64,000 nt of DNA from Pseudomonas sp. MUP55 (GTDB taxonomy: Bacteria; Pseudomonadota; Gammaproteobacteria; Pseudomonadales; Pseudomonadaceae): assembly GCF_034043515.1 (NCBI RefSeq), contig NZ_CP138214.1:3658001-3722000 (forward strand). The letters are read 5' to 3'. The position numbers and the translations under genes are program-made. The notes under the pieces were generated by a model that was given only the letters and a program-made list of their open reading frames with translations, did not search any database and was not told the origin of the DNA. Below, piece after piece: positions 9,843-19,700 of this stretch (position 1 is its first letter; every line of letters starts with the position of its first letter).

Positions 9843-10478
9843 TTAAGCGGGGCGCTTTTCGATCACTGCGTCGATCAACCCGTATTCACGGGCGGCTTCA
9901 GCGCTCATGAAGTTGTCACGGTTGGTATCACGCTCGATTTCTTCAAGTGTGTGCCCGCTGTGCTTGGCCATCAGCGTGTTGAGACGCTCACGAATGAAGA
10001 GGATTTCCTTGGCATGGATTTCGATGTCCGATGCCTGGCCCTGGAAACCGCCCAGTGGCTGGTGAATCATCACGCGTGAGTTCGGCAGGCAGTAACGCTT
10101 GCCCTCGGCGCCGGCGGTCAGCAGGAACGCACCCATGCTGCAGGCCTGGCCAATGCAGGTCGTCGACACGTTTGGCTTGATGAACTGCATGGTGTCGTAG
10201 ATCGACATGCCCGCAGTCACCGAACCACCCGGCGAGTTGATGTAGAGATGGATGTCCTTGTCCGGGTTTTCCGCTTCAAGGAACAGCAGCTGCGCACAGA
10301 TCAGGTTAGCCATGTAGTCCTCTACCGGGCCAACCAGAAAGATCACTCGCTCCTTGAGCAGGCGCGAGTAGATGTCATAGGCGCGTTCGCCACGAGCGGA
10401 CTGCTCGACAACCATCGGGACCAGGCCGCCTGCGGCCTGGATATCAGAGTTCTGCTGAATATAGGAATTACGGAACAT
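9843..10478 (-). CDS. clpP: ATP-dependent Clp protease proteolytic subunit ClpP
   Basis: 211-residue serine peptidase forming the tetradecameric chamber served by ClpX and ClpA. The catalytic Ser is in [11 protein letters not shown], the His in [10 protein letters not shown], and the conserved Asp in the [12 protein letters not shown] segment. [11 protein letters not shown] forms the substrate-binding handle. Length is typical and includes a short N-terminal propeptide. Order tig-clpP-clpX-lon matches the common proteobacterial protein-quality-control block. Confidence 0.97.
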   Translation of the reverse strand: MFRNSYIQQNSDIQAAGGLVPMVVEQSARGERAYDIYSRLLKERVIFLVGPVEDYMANLICAQLLFLEAENPDKDIHLYINSPGGSVTAGMSIYDTMQFIKPNVSTTCIGQACSMGAFLLTAGAEGKRYCLPNSRVMIHQPLGGFQGQASDIEIHAKEILFIRERLNTLMAKHSGHTLEEIERDTNRDNFMSAEAAREYGLIDAVIEKRPA

Positions 10479-10517
10479 GCTCTGCAGTTACTCCCAAATA
10501 GTCATGTCTTGAAAACG

Positions 10518-10544
10518 CATAAGCCAGCGCGAGGCTGGCTTATG
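10518..10544. terminator. Perfect 11-bp hairpin in the tig-clpP gap
   Basis: CATAAGCCAGC and GCTGGCTTATG enclose a 5-nt loop. No T-run follows on the minus strand (the sequence runs into CGTTTTCAAG), so it is more likely an attenuator, processing or mRNA-stability element between tig and clpP than a full terminator. Confidence 0.55.
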
Positions 10545-10569
10545 GTTGAATTTCCAACGAGTTGGACAA

Positions 10570-11880
10570 TCAGTCGGCTTGTGCTGCTTCCGCCGGTTTG
10601 ACTGCTTCTTCGTAAGAGACCGCTTTATCGGTCACCTTAGCCTTCTGCAGAACAGTATCCACAACTTGTTCTTCCAGCACAACCGAACGTACTTCGTTCA
10701 GTTGTTGGTCGTTCTTGTAGTACCAAGCCACGACCTGCTCAGGCTCCTGGTAGGCCGAGGCCATTTCCTGGATCATTTCGCGAACGCGGTCTTCGTCTGG
10801 CTTGAGGTCGAACTGCTTGACCACTTCAGCCACGATCAGGCCCAGCACAACGCGGCGCTTGGCTTGCTCTTCGAACAGCTCGGCCGGCAGTTGGTCAGGC
10901 TTGATGTTGCCACCAAACTGCTGAACAGCTTGAACGCGCAGACGATCCACTTCGTTGGACAGCAGAGCCTTGGGCACTTCGATCGGGTTGGCAGCCAGCA
11001 GACCGTCCATGACCTGGTTCTTGACCTTGGACTTGATGGCCTGACGCAGCTCACGCTCCATGTTCTTGCGAACTTCGGCGCGGAAACCTTCGATGCCGGT
11101 TTCCTTGATGCCGAATTGAGCGAAGAACTCTTCGTTCAGCTCCGGCAGCTTAGGCTCGGATACGCTGTTGACGGTCACGGTGAACTCGGCGGCTTTGCCG
11201 GCCAGGTCCAGGTTCTGGTAGTCAGCAGGGAATTCCAGGTTCAGCACGCGCTCTTCGCCGGCCTTGGAGCCAACCAGGCCGTCTTCGAAGCCAGGGATCA
11301 TGCGGTTGGAACCCAGCACCAACTGGGTGCCCTTGGCGGAGCCGCCAGCGAATACTTCGCCGTCGACCTTGCCTACGAAATCGATGTTCAGCTGGTCTTC
11401 GTTCTGGGCGGCACGGTCGACCACTTCGAAACGGGTGTTCTGCTTGCGCAGGATTTCCAGCATGTTGTCCAGGTCCGAATCAGCCACTTCGGCGCTCAGG
11501 CGCTCGATAGCGATGGCGTCGAAACCCGCCACTTCGAATTCCGGGAACACTTCGAATACGGCTACGTATTCCAGGTCCTTGCCAGCTTCCAGGGACTTGG
11601 GTTCGATCGAAGGCGAGCCAGCCGGGTTCAGCTTCTGCTCGACAACGGCTTCGTAGAAGGAAGCCTGGATCACGTCACCTACAGCTTCCTGGCGCGCATC
11701 GGCACCAAAACGACGCTTGATTTCGCTCATTGGCACTTTGCCTGGACGGAAACCAGCGATCTTGGCCTTTTGGGCAGTCTGCTGCAGACGCTTGTTGACC
11801 GCAGTCTCGATACGCTCTGCCGGCACGGTGATGCTCAGGCGGCGCTCGAGAGCAGTAGTATTTTCAACAGAAACTTGCAT
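10570..11880 (-). CDS. tig: Trigger factor, ribosome-associated chaperone / prolyl isomerase
   Basis: 436-residue chaperone that docks on ribosomal protein L23 and meets nascent chains. The N-terminal ribosome-binding domain carries the signature [17 protein letters not shown], the FKBP-type isomerase domain follows (residues about 160-245, [18 protein letters not shown]), then the helical C-terminal substrate-binding arms. The ATG at 11880 gives the expected [15 protein letters not shown] start and has GAGGAA upstream; the 19 extra upstream codons are non-coding. It leads the tig-clpP-clpX run. Confidence 0.97.
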   Translation of the reverse strand: MQVSVENTTALERRLSITVPAERIETAVNKRLQQTAQKAKIAGFRPGKVPMSEIKRRFGADARQEAVGDVIQASFYEAVVEQKLNPAGSPSIEPKSLEAGKDLEYVAVFEVFPEFEVAGFDAIAIERLSAEVADSDLDNMLEILRKQNTRFEVVDRAAQNEDQLNIDFVGKVDGEVFAGGSAKGTQLVLGSNRMIPGFEDGLVGSKAGEERVLNLEFPADYQNLDLAGKAAEFTVTVNSVSEPKLPELNEEFFAQFGIKETGIEGFRAEVRKNMERELRQAIKSKVKNQVMDGLLAANPIEVPKALLSNEVDRLRVQAVQQFGGNIKPDQLPAELFEEQAKRRVVLGLIVAEVVKQFDLKPDEDRVREMIQEMASAYQEPEQVVAWYYKNDQQLNEVRSVVLEEQVVDTVLQKAKVTDKAVSYEEAVKPAEAAQAD

Positions 11881-12234
11881 GGATATTCCTCGTTGCACAG
11901 ACGTTAGCCGGCCATTTCCGACCCCAATCAAGGGCATGCATTCTAGTGGGTCGAACTCAAGAAGTCACCCTACTGAAAATACACCCGGAAACAGCCGGCA
12001 ATTTATCGGTACGAAGGCACTGAAGTACCTCGCCCCGGTGACAAATACAGCCAGTTGCGCCAGGGCTCTGCGCCGCCTCTCTATATATAGAAGAAACAGC
12101 CAATCATCTCCCTGACGGCCCGCCCCGCGAACGTGGCGAGCAGGCAACGCGGCATCATCGAGATACATAAATACGATGAAACGCCCTGCCGATGCAGCCC
12201 AGTACCTGCGACCACCGAAATTCAAACCGCCAAA
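11881..12234. other. Gene-free leader between tRNA-His and tig
   Basis: About 350 bp without a convincing coding region. It must hold the tig promoter (minus strand). The only striking motif is a 12-bp palindrome TCTATATATAGA at 12080-12091. The rest is mid-GC sequence with no recognised RNA family. Confidence 0.5.
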
Positions 12235-12272
12235 ACCAAAAAAGGCGCCAGACTGTTAAATCTGGCGCCTTT
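12235..12272 (-). terminator. Terminator after tRNA-His (distal copy)
   Basis: Perfect 12-bp stem AAAGGCGCCAGA / TCTGGCGCCTTT with an 8-nt loop, followed on the minus strand by TTTGGTTTTGG. It ends the four-tRNA transcript. Confidence 0.9.
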
Positions 12273-12278
12273 CGAATA

Positions 12279-12355
12279 TGGGGTGGACGAAGGGGATCGA
12301 ACCCTCGACAACGGGAGTCACAATCCCGTGCTCTACCAACTGAGCTACGCCCACC
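12279..12355 (-). tRNA. tRNA-His(GTG), distal copy
   Basis: 77 nt with encoded CCA and the extra 5' G typical of tRNA-His (GGTGGGC...). Anticodon loop TTGTGAC gives GTG. D loop CAGTTGGTAGAGC and T loop GGTTCGATCC are canonical. Its sequence is identical to the second tRNA-His at 12574-12650. Confidence 0.97.
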
Positions 12356-12431
12356 ATATTGCGTTAACAAAGAAACCAAACTACTTCTTTGTTGAACCTT
12401 GTCCCGCCTGACAGCCGAACAACGTTTTATT

Positions 12432-12516
12432 TGGTGCGGATGAAGAGACTCGAACTCTTACGCCTCGCGGCGCTGGAACCTAAATCCAGTGTGTCTACCA
12501 ATTCCACCACATCCGC
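12432..12516 (-). tRNA. tRNA-Leu(TAG)
   Basis: 85-nt class II tRNA with long variable arm, encoded CCA, acceptor GCGGATG / CATCCGC, anticodon stem CTGGA / TCCAG and loop TTTAGGT (anticodon TAG). It sits between the two tRNA-His genes. Confidence 0.97.
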
Positions 12517-12534
12517 GCTTGAAGCTCTTAAAGC

Positions 12535-12565
12535 AAAGGCGCCAGACGATTAATCTGGCGCCTTT
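12535..12565 (-). terminator. Internal terminator-like hairpin after the proximal tRNA-His
   Basis: Perfect stem AAAGGCGCCAGA / TCTGGCGCCTTT, the same arms as the hairpin at 12241-12272 with a 7-nt loop. On the minus strand it is followed by GCTTTAAGAG, only three Ts, so it may permit read-through to the next tRNAs. Confidence 0.75.
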
Positions 12566-12573
12566 TCAAAATA

Positions 12574-12650
12574 TGGGGTGGACGAAGGGGATCGAACCCT
12601 CGACAACGGGAGTCACAATCCCGTGCTCTACCAACTGAGCTACGCCCACC
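12574..12650 (-). tRNA. tRNA-His(GTG), proximal copy
   Basis: 77 nt, identical to the tRNA-His at 12279-12355, with G at position -1, anticodon GTG and CCA encoded. It and its following hairpin form a duplicated unit. Confidence 0.97.
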
Positions 12651-12681
12651 ATCTAGCGCTACTTGTGCCAAAGCTGCCTAA

Positions 12682-12758
12682 TGGCGCACCCGGCAGGACT
12701 CGAACCTGCGACCATCCGCTTAGAAGGCGGATGCTCTATCCAGCTGAGCTACGGGCGC
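12682..12758 (-). tRNA. tRNA-Arg(TCT)
   Basis: 77 nt, acceptor GCGCCCG / CGGGTGC with one G-T pair, anticodon stem-loop ATCCGC-CTTCTAA-GCGGAT (anticodon TCT), CCA encoded. First gene of the Arg-His-Leu-His cluster beside folD, the order known in other pseudomonads. Confidence 0.97.
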
Positions 12759-13032
12759 CTGATTAATCTGTACTCTTGGAGGATTACAAACTAAGTGTTT
12801 CCAGCCTTGCAGCACAACAATTCTGCTCGACCTTCTAACCAGTGCTAGGCTGTGCCCGACAAGTGCGACGAATAGTATAGAGGGTCCTGAAACCCGTCAA
12901 ATCTTTTTTGAAAAAAACTGATTTTATTTAAGGGGTTAGGGCAATTTGCAGACCAAGCGCCTTTGCCCTCGCGCCTTGGCATGCGAGAATGCGCGCACTT
13001 TTCTTCCCCCTCTCGATGGTTAATCACGCGTA

Positions 13033-13887
13033 ATGACTGCACAACTTATCGACGGCAAATCAATCGCCGCCAGCCTGCGCCAGCAGATCGCCAAACGCGT
13101 CACCGAGCGTCGCCAGCAAGGCCTGCGCACGCCCGGCCTCGCGGTGATCCTGGTCGGCAGCGATCCTGCCTCTCAGGTTTATGTCTCGCACAAGCGTAAA
13201 GACTGCGAAGAGGTCGGCTTCATCTCCAAAGCCTATGACTTGCCTTCGCAAACCACTCAACAGGCCCTGACCGACCTGATTGACAGCCTCAACGATGACC
13301 CGAACATGGACGGGATCCTGCTCCAGTTGCCGCTGCCCGAACACCTGGATGCCTCCAAGCTGCTGGAGCGCATCCGCCCGGACAAGGACGTCGACGGTTT
13401 CCATCCTTATAACGTCGGCCGCCTGGCCCAGCGCATCCCGCTGCTGCGCCCCTGCACCCCCAAAGGCATCATGACCCTGCTGGAAAGCACCGGGGTTGAT
13501 CTGTATGGCCTCGACGCAGTAGTAGTCGGCGCATCGAACATCGTCGGTCGCCCGATGGCCATGGAACTGCTGCTGGCCGGCTGCACCGTCACCGTCACCC
13601 ACCGTTTCACCAAGGACCTCGCTGGCCACGTTGGCCGCGCTGACCTGGTGGTGGTCGCCGCCGGCAAGCCGGGCCTGGTCAAGGGTGAGTGGATCAAGGA
13701 AGGCGCCATCGTCATCGACGTGGGCATCAACCGCCAGGATGACGGCAAGCTGGTGGGCGACGTGGTCTACGACACCGCCCTGCCCCGCGCCGGCTGGATC
13801 ACGCCGGTACCAGGCGGTGTCGGCCCGATGACCCGAGCATGCCTCCTGGAAAATACCCTGTACGCAGCGGAAACCCTGCACAGCTAA
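13033..13887 (+). CDS. folD: Methylenetetrahydrofolate dehydrogenase / methenyl-THF cyclohydrolase FolD
   Basis: 284-residue bifunctional cytoplasmic enzyme of one-carbon metabolism: NADP-dependent oxidation of 5,10-methylene-THF and hydrolysis of the methenyl form to 10-formyl-THF. The catalytic Tyr and Lys lie in [14 protein letters not shown]; the signature [10 protein letters not shown] and Rossmann motif [13 protein letters not shown] are present. The ATG at 13033 has a weak ribosome site. A strong terminator follows directly. Confidence 0.97.
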   Translation: MTAQLIDGKSIAASLRQQIAKRVTERRQQGLRTPGLAVILVGSDPASQVYVSHKRKDCEEVGFISKAYDLPSQTTQQALTDLIDSLNDDPNMDGILLQLPLPEHLDASKLLERIRPDKDVDGFHPYNVGRLAQRIPLLRPCTPKGIMTLLESTGVDLYGLDAVVVGASNIVGRPMAMELLLAGCTVTVTHRFTKDLAGHVGRADLVVVAAGKPGLVKGEWIKEGAIVIDVGINRQDDGKLVGDVVYDTALPRAGWITPVPGGVGPMTRACLLENTLYAAETLHS

Positions 13888-13902
13888 TAACCAGGCGTAC
13901 TG

Positions 13903-13932
13903 AAAAAGCCCTGCCTTATCGCAGGGCTTTTT
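13903..13932 (+). terminator. folD terminator
   Basis: AAAAAGCCCTGC / GCAGGGCTTTTT stem with a 6-nt loop and T-run, 16 bases after the folD stop. Confidence 0.92.
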
Positions 13933-14094
13933 ATTGCCCGAAGAAAATCTGTTTTTTCATAGTTTTTAAGCACTTTCGTCTGGTTCTGGAAGAACATTCG
14001 ACAGTTTCTGATCCATACTCCTAAAATGTAACGTCATTTGTCACCAAACCCGTTCCCCAACGGTATTTCCTTACTTTTTAGCGAGTTCATCCGC

Positions 14095-15018
14095 GTGAAA
14101 ATTCGTCTTTCCATCGTCAGCCTGTTTTTTGCTCTCACAGGCACCTTCGCCCACGCCGCCGAAACCACCCTGGCCCCGCGTGACGCCTCCAAACTGCATA
14201 TCGCCTCCGGCAGCGCCATGCTGGTGGACCTGCAGACCAACAAGGTCATCTATTCCAGCAACCCCGACGTGGTCGTGCCCATCGCTTCCGTCAGCAAGCT
14301 GATGACCGGCCTGATCGTGCTGGAAGCCAAGCAGAACATGGATGAATACATCGACATCAACATCACCGACACGCCGGAGATGAAAGGCGTGTTCTCCCGC
14401 GTGAAGATCGGCAGCCAGATGCCGCGCAAGGAAATGCTGCTGATCGCGCTGATGTCCTCGGAAAACCGCGCCGCCGCGAGCCTGGCCCACCATTACCCCG
14501 GCGGCTACTCGGCGTTCATTGCCGCGATGAACGCCAAGGCCAAGGCGCTGGGCATGACCAGCACCCATTATGTGGAGCCGACAGGCCTGTCGATCCATAA
14601 CGTGTCCACGGCCCGCGACCTGAGCAAGCTGCTGGCCTACGCGCGCAAATTCCCGATGTTGAGCCAACTGAGCACCACCAAGGAAAAGACCGTGGCGTTC
14701 CGCAAGCCCAACTACACCCTGGGTTTTTCCAACACCGACCACCTGATCAACCGTGCCAACTGGGACATCAAGCTGACCAAGACCGGCTTTACCAACCAGG
14801 CCGGACATTGCCTGGTGCTGGTGACCAGCATGGGCAACCGCCCGGTGTCGCTGGTAATCCTGGATGCGTTCGGCAAATTCACCCATTTCGCCGATGCCAG
14901 CCGTATTCGCAACTGGGTCGAGACTGGCGCGAGCGGCTCGGTGCCGGATGTGGCGTTGCGCTACAAGGCTGACAAGAATCTGAAGAGCCGTGCGGGTGTG
15001 ACAGAAGTGCGTCGCTGA
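14095..15018 (+). CDS. pbpG: D-alanyl-D-alanine endopeptidase (PBP7)
   Basis: Periplasmic low-molecular-weight penicillin-binding protein that cuts DD-crosslinks in peptidoglycan. The three active-site motifs are present: SxxK as SVSK ([12 protein letters not shown]), SxN as SEN ([12 protein letters not shown]) and KTG ([13 protein letters not shown]). The GTG at 14095 is preferred because it places a clean signal peptide [20 protein letters not shown] at the N-terminus and gives the usual length of about 307; an ATG 57 bases upstream would add 19 residues before the signal. No clear Shine-Dalgarno decides it. A REP pair follows. Confidence 0.9.
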   Translation: MKIRLSIVSLFFALTGTFAHAAETTLAPRDASKLHIASGSAMLVDLQTNKVIYSSNPDVVVPIASVSKLMTGLIVLEAKQNMDEYIDINITDTPEMKGVFSRVKIGSQMPRKEMLLIALMSSENRAAASLAHHYPGGYSAFIAAMNAKAKALGMTSTHYVEPTGLSIHNVSTARDLSKLLAYARKFPMLSQLSTTKEKTVAFRKPNYTLGFSNTDHLINRANWDIKLTKTGFTNQAGHCLVLVTSMGNRPVSLVILDAFGKFTHFADASRIRNWVETGASGSVPDVALRYKADKNLKSRAGVTEVRR

Positions 15019-15040
15019 CTCACTCACAACGCAAATCAAA

Positions 15041-15131
15041 TGTGGGAGGGGGCTTGCCCCCGATAGCAGTGTGTCATTCACAACATCAGTGATTGATCCA
15101 CCGCCATCGGGGGCAAGCCCCCTCCCACATT
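15041..15131. repeat. REP pair (REPIN), GTGGGAGGGGGCTTGC family
   Basis: Forward copy reads TGTGGGAGGGGGCTTGCCCC and the inverted copy closes with GGGGCAAGCCCCCTCCCACA about 50 bases later, giving a roughly 90-base imperfect hairpin. It ends within three bases of the stop of the convergent gene at 15134. Confidence 0.95.
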
Positions 15132-15133
15132 TT

Positions 15134-15796
15134 TTATTTGTGTTCAGCCAGCACCTTGAGTGCCTGAGCCGCCGACTGCTCTTGGCCCGACTGGGCGGTA
15201 GCATTTGCCGCCTCCCGCCAACGCTGTGCATCCACATTTGCCGGCAACTGGCTCGGGCGCTGGGTGAGAATCGCCCAGTTACCCGCGCTCTTCCACGCTG
15301 ACTCGAAATCGCTGAAGCTCATCATCAAGCGCCGTTCCCTGCCGGAACGCAGCAGCACCGTGCTCTTCTGTTGGTTGAACCCCACCACCACGACATAGTG
15401 TGGTCCGGACCAGAAGCTTGAGTTGATGCGCGCCATCACCGGGTAGCCCGCGGCCACTTGCGCCAGCACCGCGGTCAGCTTGGCGTCCAGTGGGTACACC
15501 ATCAGCCCGTACTCACGCGCCAACTTTTGCATGTTGCGCTCAAGGTCGGCCTCGGCGCCCGGCAAGTGCAGCGGCTTATCGAGTAACCCCGGTGTCATGA
15601 CAATGCCTTGTTGCGACAGCATGCTGGCCAGAGCCGTAGGACCGCTCTGATAAGCCTCGCTGCGAAAGGTCGGTACGCCGTTGAGTTCAACCCGCTCCGG
15701 CAGGCCGGGGAGTTTCGAAGGCTGGCTGGAACAGGCCACCATCCCCAGGGCGCAGGCCAGAAGGATGGATGCTTTAAGGTTTGACCGTAAGCGCAA
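15134..15796 (-). CDS. Lipoprotein with a C39-peptidase-like domain lacking the catalytic Cys
   Basis: Predicted lipoprotein of about 220 residues: signal LRLRSNLKASILLACALGMVAC with lipobox, then a papain-like C39 domain. The position where active members have Cys in QCGPAAL reads YQSGPTALASML, so Cys is replaced by Ser; the His motif GPHYVVVVGF and the following strand are kept. This suggests a non-peptidase C39-like domain that may bind peptides or a partner. A TTG start at 15796 is chosen because GAGAG lies 8 bases upstream and the signal begins there; the frame extends to a GTG at 15832. The C-terminal 40 residues are Ala/Gln-rich and helical. Exact partner is unknown. Confidence 0.65.
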   Translation of the reverse strand: MRLRSNLKASILLACALGMVACSSQPSKLPGLPERVELNGVPTFRSEAYQSGPTALASMLSQQGIVMTPGLLDKPLHLPGAEADLERNMQKLAREYGLMVYPLDAKLTAVLAQVAAGYPVMARINSSFWSGPHYVVVVGFNQQKSTVLLRSGRERRLMMSFSDFESAWKSAGNWAILTQRPSQLPANVDAQRWREAANATAQSGQEQSAAQALKVLAEHK

Positions 15797-16007
15797 TTTT
15801 GTACTCTCTTGATCAACTGCCGGTGAGGGCACCGATCATAGGATGCTCTTGGGCAGGGGTATAGCCTCAAATGCCGGTAAACCCCTTGCGATAGAGCAAA
15901 CAAGTTGGACGGACACGACCATTGGTCAATAGCAGGCAACCGCCAGGTAGCTAGACTGTCCATTGGGAAGACTGTGTGTACCCCGGACGGGGTGAAGGGA
16001 GGCCTGA

Positions 16008-16169
16008 ATGAGCCTTGCAACGACGATTTTTCTGTTGATCTGCGGCTGGCTGGCGGTGGCCGCTGCCATGCTGTGGGGGGTGATGCGCGTGTCTCGTCGC
16101 CATCACCAGCCCCACGTCAAACCCGCTGCGCCCGCCAAGCCGCGCAAGGCGACGGCGCATCACGCCTAG
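16008..16169 (+). CDS. Small single-pass membrane protein, 53 residues
   Basis: Short frame missed by length filters: MSLATTIFLLICGWLAVAAA begins a hydrophobic helix to about residue 28, then a basic tail rich in His, Arg, Lys, Ala and Pro (RVSRRHHQPHVKPAA). GGGAGG lies 5 bases before the ATG, a strong ribosome site. Its last 4 bases overlap the convergent lipoprotein gene at 16166. Good start signal and topology support it as real; function unknown. Confidence 0.6.
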   Translation: MSLATTIFLLICGWLAVAAAMLWGVMRVSRRHHQPHVKPAAPAKPRKATAHHA

Positions 16170-16576
16170 CCGGGCATGCAGGTGAAATCCTGGGTGGCGG
16201 CGACTTCCTTGCCGTGCCCGTCCTTGAGCGCCGCGCGCACGGTAGTGCCCAGGCTCGACTCCTCCAGGGTGTAATGCTCACCCGCCTTGAAATCCTTGTA
16301 CTCGACCCTGCCCTGGCAATCCTGCTGGTTGTTGTCGCCAGCCTCTTCCTCAAATAGCGTCACGTCCAGGCGGTGTGCCCCGGGGCTTACTTCAAAGTAG
16401 CGCCCGTCGTCCACGCGCTGGCCGTCGACGCGCTCGGCCATCAGGTCGTTCGGTGCTTCTTCTGTCAAGCCGATCCAGGCTTCGCTCGGGTCGGCCTTCG
16501 GAATCGGGCCAGCACACGCCGACAACATAAAGACAGCCGCAAGGGTGGGGATCAACAACAGGGTTTTCGGTGACAT
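16166..16576 (-). CDS. Small hypothetical lipoprotein
   Basis: 136 residues with a lipoprotein signal MSPKTLLLIPTLAAVFMLSAC (lipobox LSAC). The mature part begins AGPIPKADPSEAWIGL and includes a PGAHRLDVTLF segment and two further Cys (QQDCQGR and DFTCMPG) that could form a disulfide across a small beta domain. GGAG precedes the ATG at 16576. The PG(x)H(x)LDV pattern resembles small PEGA-like or envelope-stress lipoproteins, but I do not recognise the family with certainty. Confidence 0.65.
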   Translation of the reverse strand: MSPKTLLLIPTLAAVFMLSACAGPIPKADPSEAWIGLTEEAPNDLMAERVDGQRVDDGRYFEVSPGAHRLDVTLFEEEAGDNNQQDCQGRVEYKDFKAGEHYTLEESSLGTTVRAALKDGHGKEVAATQDFTCMPG

Positions 16577-16781
16577 GGCAGGGCTCCAAAGCACATCAGT
16601 AAAAAAGACGTATCCGATGGCTGGCAAGCTTGAAGAGCTGCCGTTTGTAGAACAAATGAATACAAATGAAACGATCTTCAGCCATTACCTAAATGTTCCT
16701 TCACCTGGCTGAAAGGTGCGTGTTAGGTGGGTCGGGCAAGACTGCCGGGGTTTGCAATCCTGCTCTTTTGGAGATCCACGC

Positions 16782-19700
16782 ATGCTCGGGCTGGTAAAGA
16801 CCGCACTGCACAAGCCGTACACGTTCATCGTGCTGGCCATATTCATCTGCATCATCGGGCCCATGGCGGCCCTGCGTACGCCCACGGATGTTTTCCCCGA
16901 TATCGGTATCCCCGTGGTCGCGGTGGTGTGGCAGTACAACGGCCTGTCGCCAGACGCCATGGCCGGGCGGGTGATCTACACCTACGAACGCTCCCTGAGC
17001 ACCACGGTCAACGACATCGAACACATCGAATCGCAATCGCTGCCGGGCATGGGCATCGTCAAGATCTTCTTCCAGCCCGGCGTGGATATCCGTACCGCCA
17101 ACGCCCAGGTCACGGCGGTGTCCCAGACCGTGCTCAAGCAGATGCCACCTGGCATCACACCGCCGCTGATCCTCAACTACAGCGCGTCCACCGTGCCGAT
17201 CCTGCAAATGGCGTTCTCCAGCCCGAGCCTGTCGGAAGCCCGGATTCGCGACCTGGTGCAGAACAACATCCGCCTGCCGCTGAGCGCCCTGCCCGGCCTG
17301 GCGATGCCCACGCCAATGGGCGGCAAGCAGCGCCAGATCACCCTCGACCTCGACCCCCAGGCCCTGGCCGCCAAAGGCTTGTCGGCCCAGGACGTCGGCA
17401 ATGCGCTGGCGCTGCAGAACCAGATCATCCCGGTGGGCACCGCCAAGCTCGGCCCCAACGAATACACGATCCTGCTGAACAACAGCCCCAAGGCCATCGA
17501 CGAGCTCAATGACTTGCCGATCAAGAGCGTCGACGGCGCGATCATCACCATCGGCCAGGTCGCCCACGTGCGGGACGGCTCGCCGCCGCAGACCAATATC
17601 GTGCGCGTCGACGGCCACCGCGCCGTACTGATGCCGGCGTTGAAGAACGGCAGTATCTCGACCCTGTCGATCATCGATGGCATCCGCAACATGCTGCCGC
17701 GCATCAACGAAACCCTGCCGCCGTCGCTGAAGACATCGCTGTTGGGCGACGCCTCGGTGTTCGTCAAGCAATCGGTGGGCAGCGTGGCCCAGGAAGGCAT
17801 CATCGCCGCCCTGCTGACCAGTGCGATGATCCTGCTGTTTCTCGGCAGCTGGCGCTCGACGCTGATCATTGCCGCATCGATTCCCCTGGCAGTGCTGTCG
17901 GCCATCGCGCTGCTGGCGGTCAGCGGGCAAACCCTCAATGTGATGACCCTGGGCGGCCTGGCCCTGGCGGTGGGCATCCTGGTGGACGACGCCACGGTGA
18001 CCATCGAAAACATCAACTGGCACCTGGAACAAGGCAAGGCGGTGAAGACGGCGATCCTCGACGGCGCCGCACAAATCGTCGGCCCGGCGTTCGTCTCGCT
18101 GCTGTGCATCTGCATCGTGTTCGTGCCGATGTTTCTGCTGCAAGGCATCGCCGGTTATCTGTTCCGGCCGATGGCGCTGGCGGTGATCTTTGCCATGGCC
18201 AGTTCGTTCATCCTCTCGCGCACCCTGGTGCCGACACTGGCGATGTTCCTGCTCAAGCCCCACACACCCGAGCAAGGCCCGGGGCATCATCCGGAAGATC
18301 AATTCATCAACCACCACGAGGGCGAACAGCACACCAAGCCGCGCAACGCCGTGCTGCAATCGGTGCTGAACTTCCAGCAGGGATTCGAGCGGCACTTCTC
18401 GAATATCCGCGACACCTACCATGGCTTGCTGACGCTCGCACTGGGCGCGCGCAAGCGCTTTATCATCGGCTTTCTCGCCTGCGTGCTGGCCTCGTTCGTG
18501 TTGCTGCCGAGCCTGGGTCAGGATTTCTTCCCGGCGACCGATGCCGGTGCGCTGGCGCTGCATGTGCGCCTGCCACTGGGGACGCGTATCGAGGAAAGCG
18601 CCGCCGCGTTCGACCGTATCGAGACGCGCATTCGCGAGGTGATTCCGGCGCAGGAGCTGGACACCATTGTCGACAACATCGGCATTCCCCTCAGCGGTAT
18701 CGACATGGCCTACAGCAGCAGCGGCACCATCGGCCCACAGGACGGTGACATCCAGGTCACCCTGAAAAAGGACCACGCGCCCACCGCCGACTACGTCAAA
18801 AAACTGCGTGAAGCTCTGCCGCAAAGTTTCCCCGGCAGTCACTTTGCGTTCCTGCCGGCAGACATCAGCAGCCAGATCCTCAACTTCGGCGCGCCGGCAC
18901 CGCTGGACGTGAAAATCTCCGGGCGCAACGACGCAGAAAACCGCGCCTATGCCGTGGAGCTCGAACGCCGTTTACAACACGTACCCGGTATCGCCGACCT
19001 GCGCATCCAGCAGTCCACTGGCTACCCGTCGCTGCAGGTGAATGTGGACCGCCTGCGCGCCAATGGCCTGGGCATCACCGAGAAAGACGTGACCAACAGC
19101 ATGGTCGCCTCCCTCGCCGGCAGCTCCCAGGTGGCCCCGACGTTCTGGCTGAACCCGGCCAATGGCGTGTCCTACTCGATTGTGGCTGCAACGCCGCAAT
19201 ACCGCCTCGACAGCCTGCCCTCGCTGGAGGCCCTGCCGGTGACCGGTGCCGATGGCCAGTCACAAATCCTTGGCGGGGTGGCGAGCATCTCGCGGGTACA
19301 AAGCCCGGCGGTGGTGACGCACTACAACATCGAACCCACCCTGGACCTGTACGCCAACGTGCAAGGCCGCGATCTTGGCGGCGTGGCCCGGGATGTGCAG
19401 AAAGTGCTGGATGACACCGCGTCCATGCGCCCCAAAGGCGCGACGATCAGCTTGCACGGGCAGATCGATGCACTGCATGAGGCGTTCAGCGGGTTGAGCT
19501 TCGGCCTGCTCGGCGCCGTGGTGCTGATCTACCTGCTGATCGTGGTCAACTTCCAGTCCTGGGCCGACCCCTTTGTGATCATCACCGCGCTGCCGGCGGC
19601 ACTGGCGGGGATCGTGTGGATGCTGTTCCTCAGCGGCACCTCATTATCGGTGCCGGCCCTCACCGGCGCGATTCTGTGCATGGGCGTGGCCACCGCCAAC

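Noticed and set aside
16701..18842. 713-residue minus-strand open frame over the RND permease
   Set aside because: Low-complexity antisense product rich in Arg, Gln, His and Asp; the plus strand encodes a complete RND permease.
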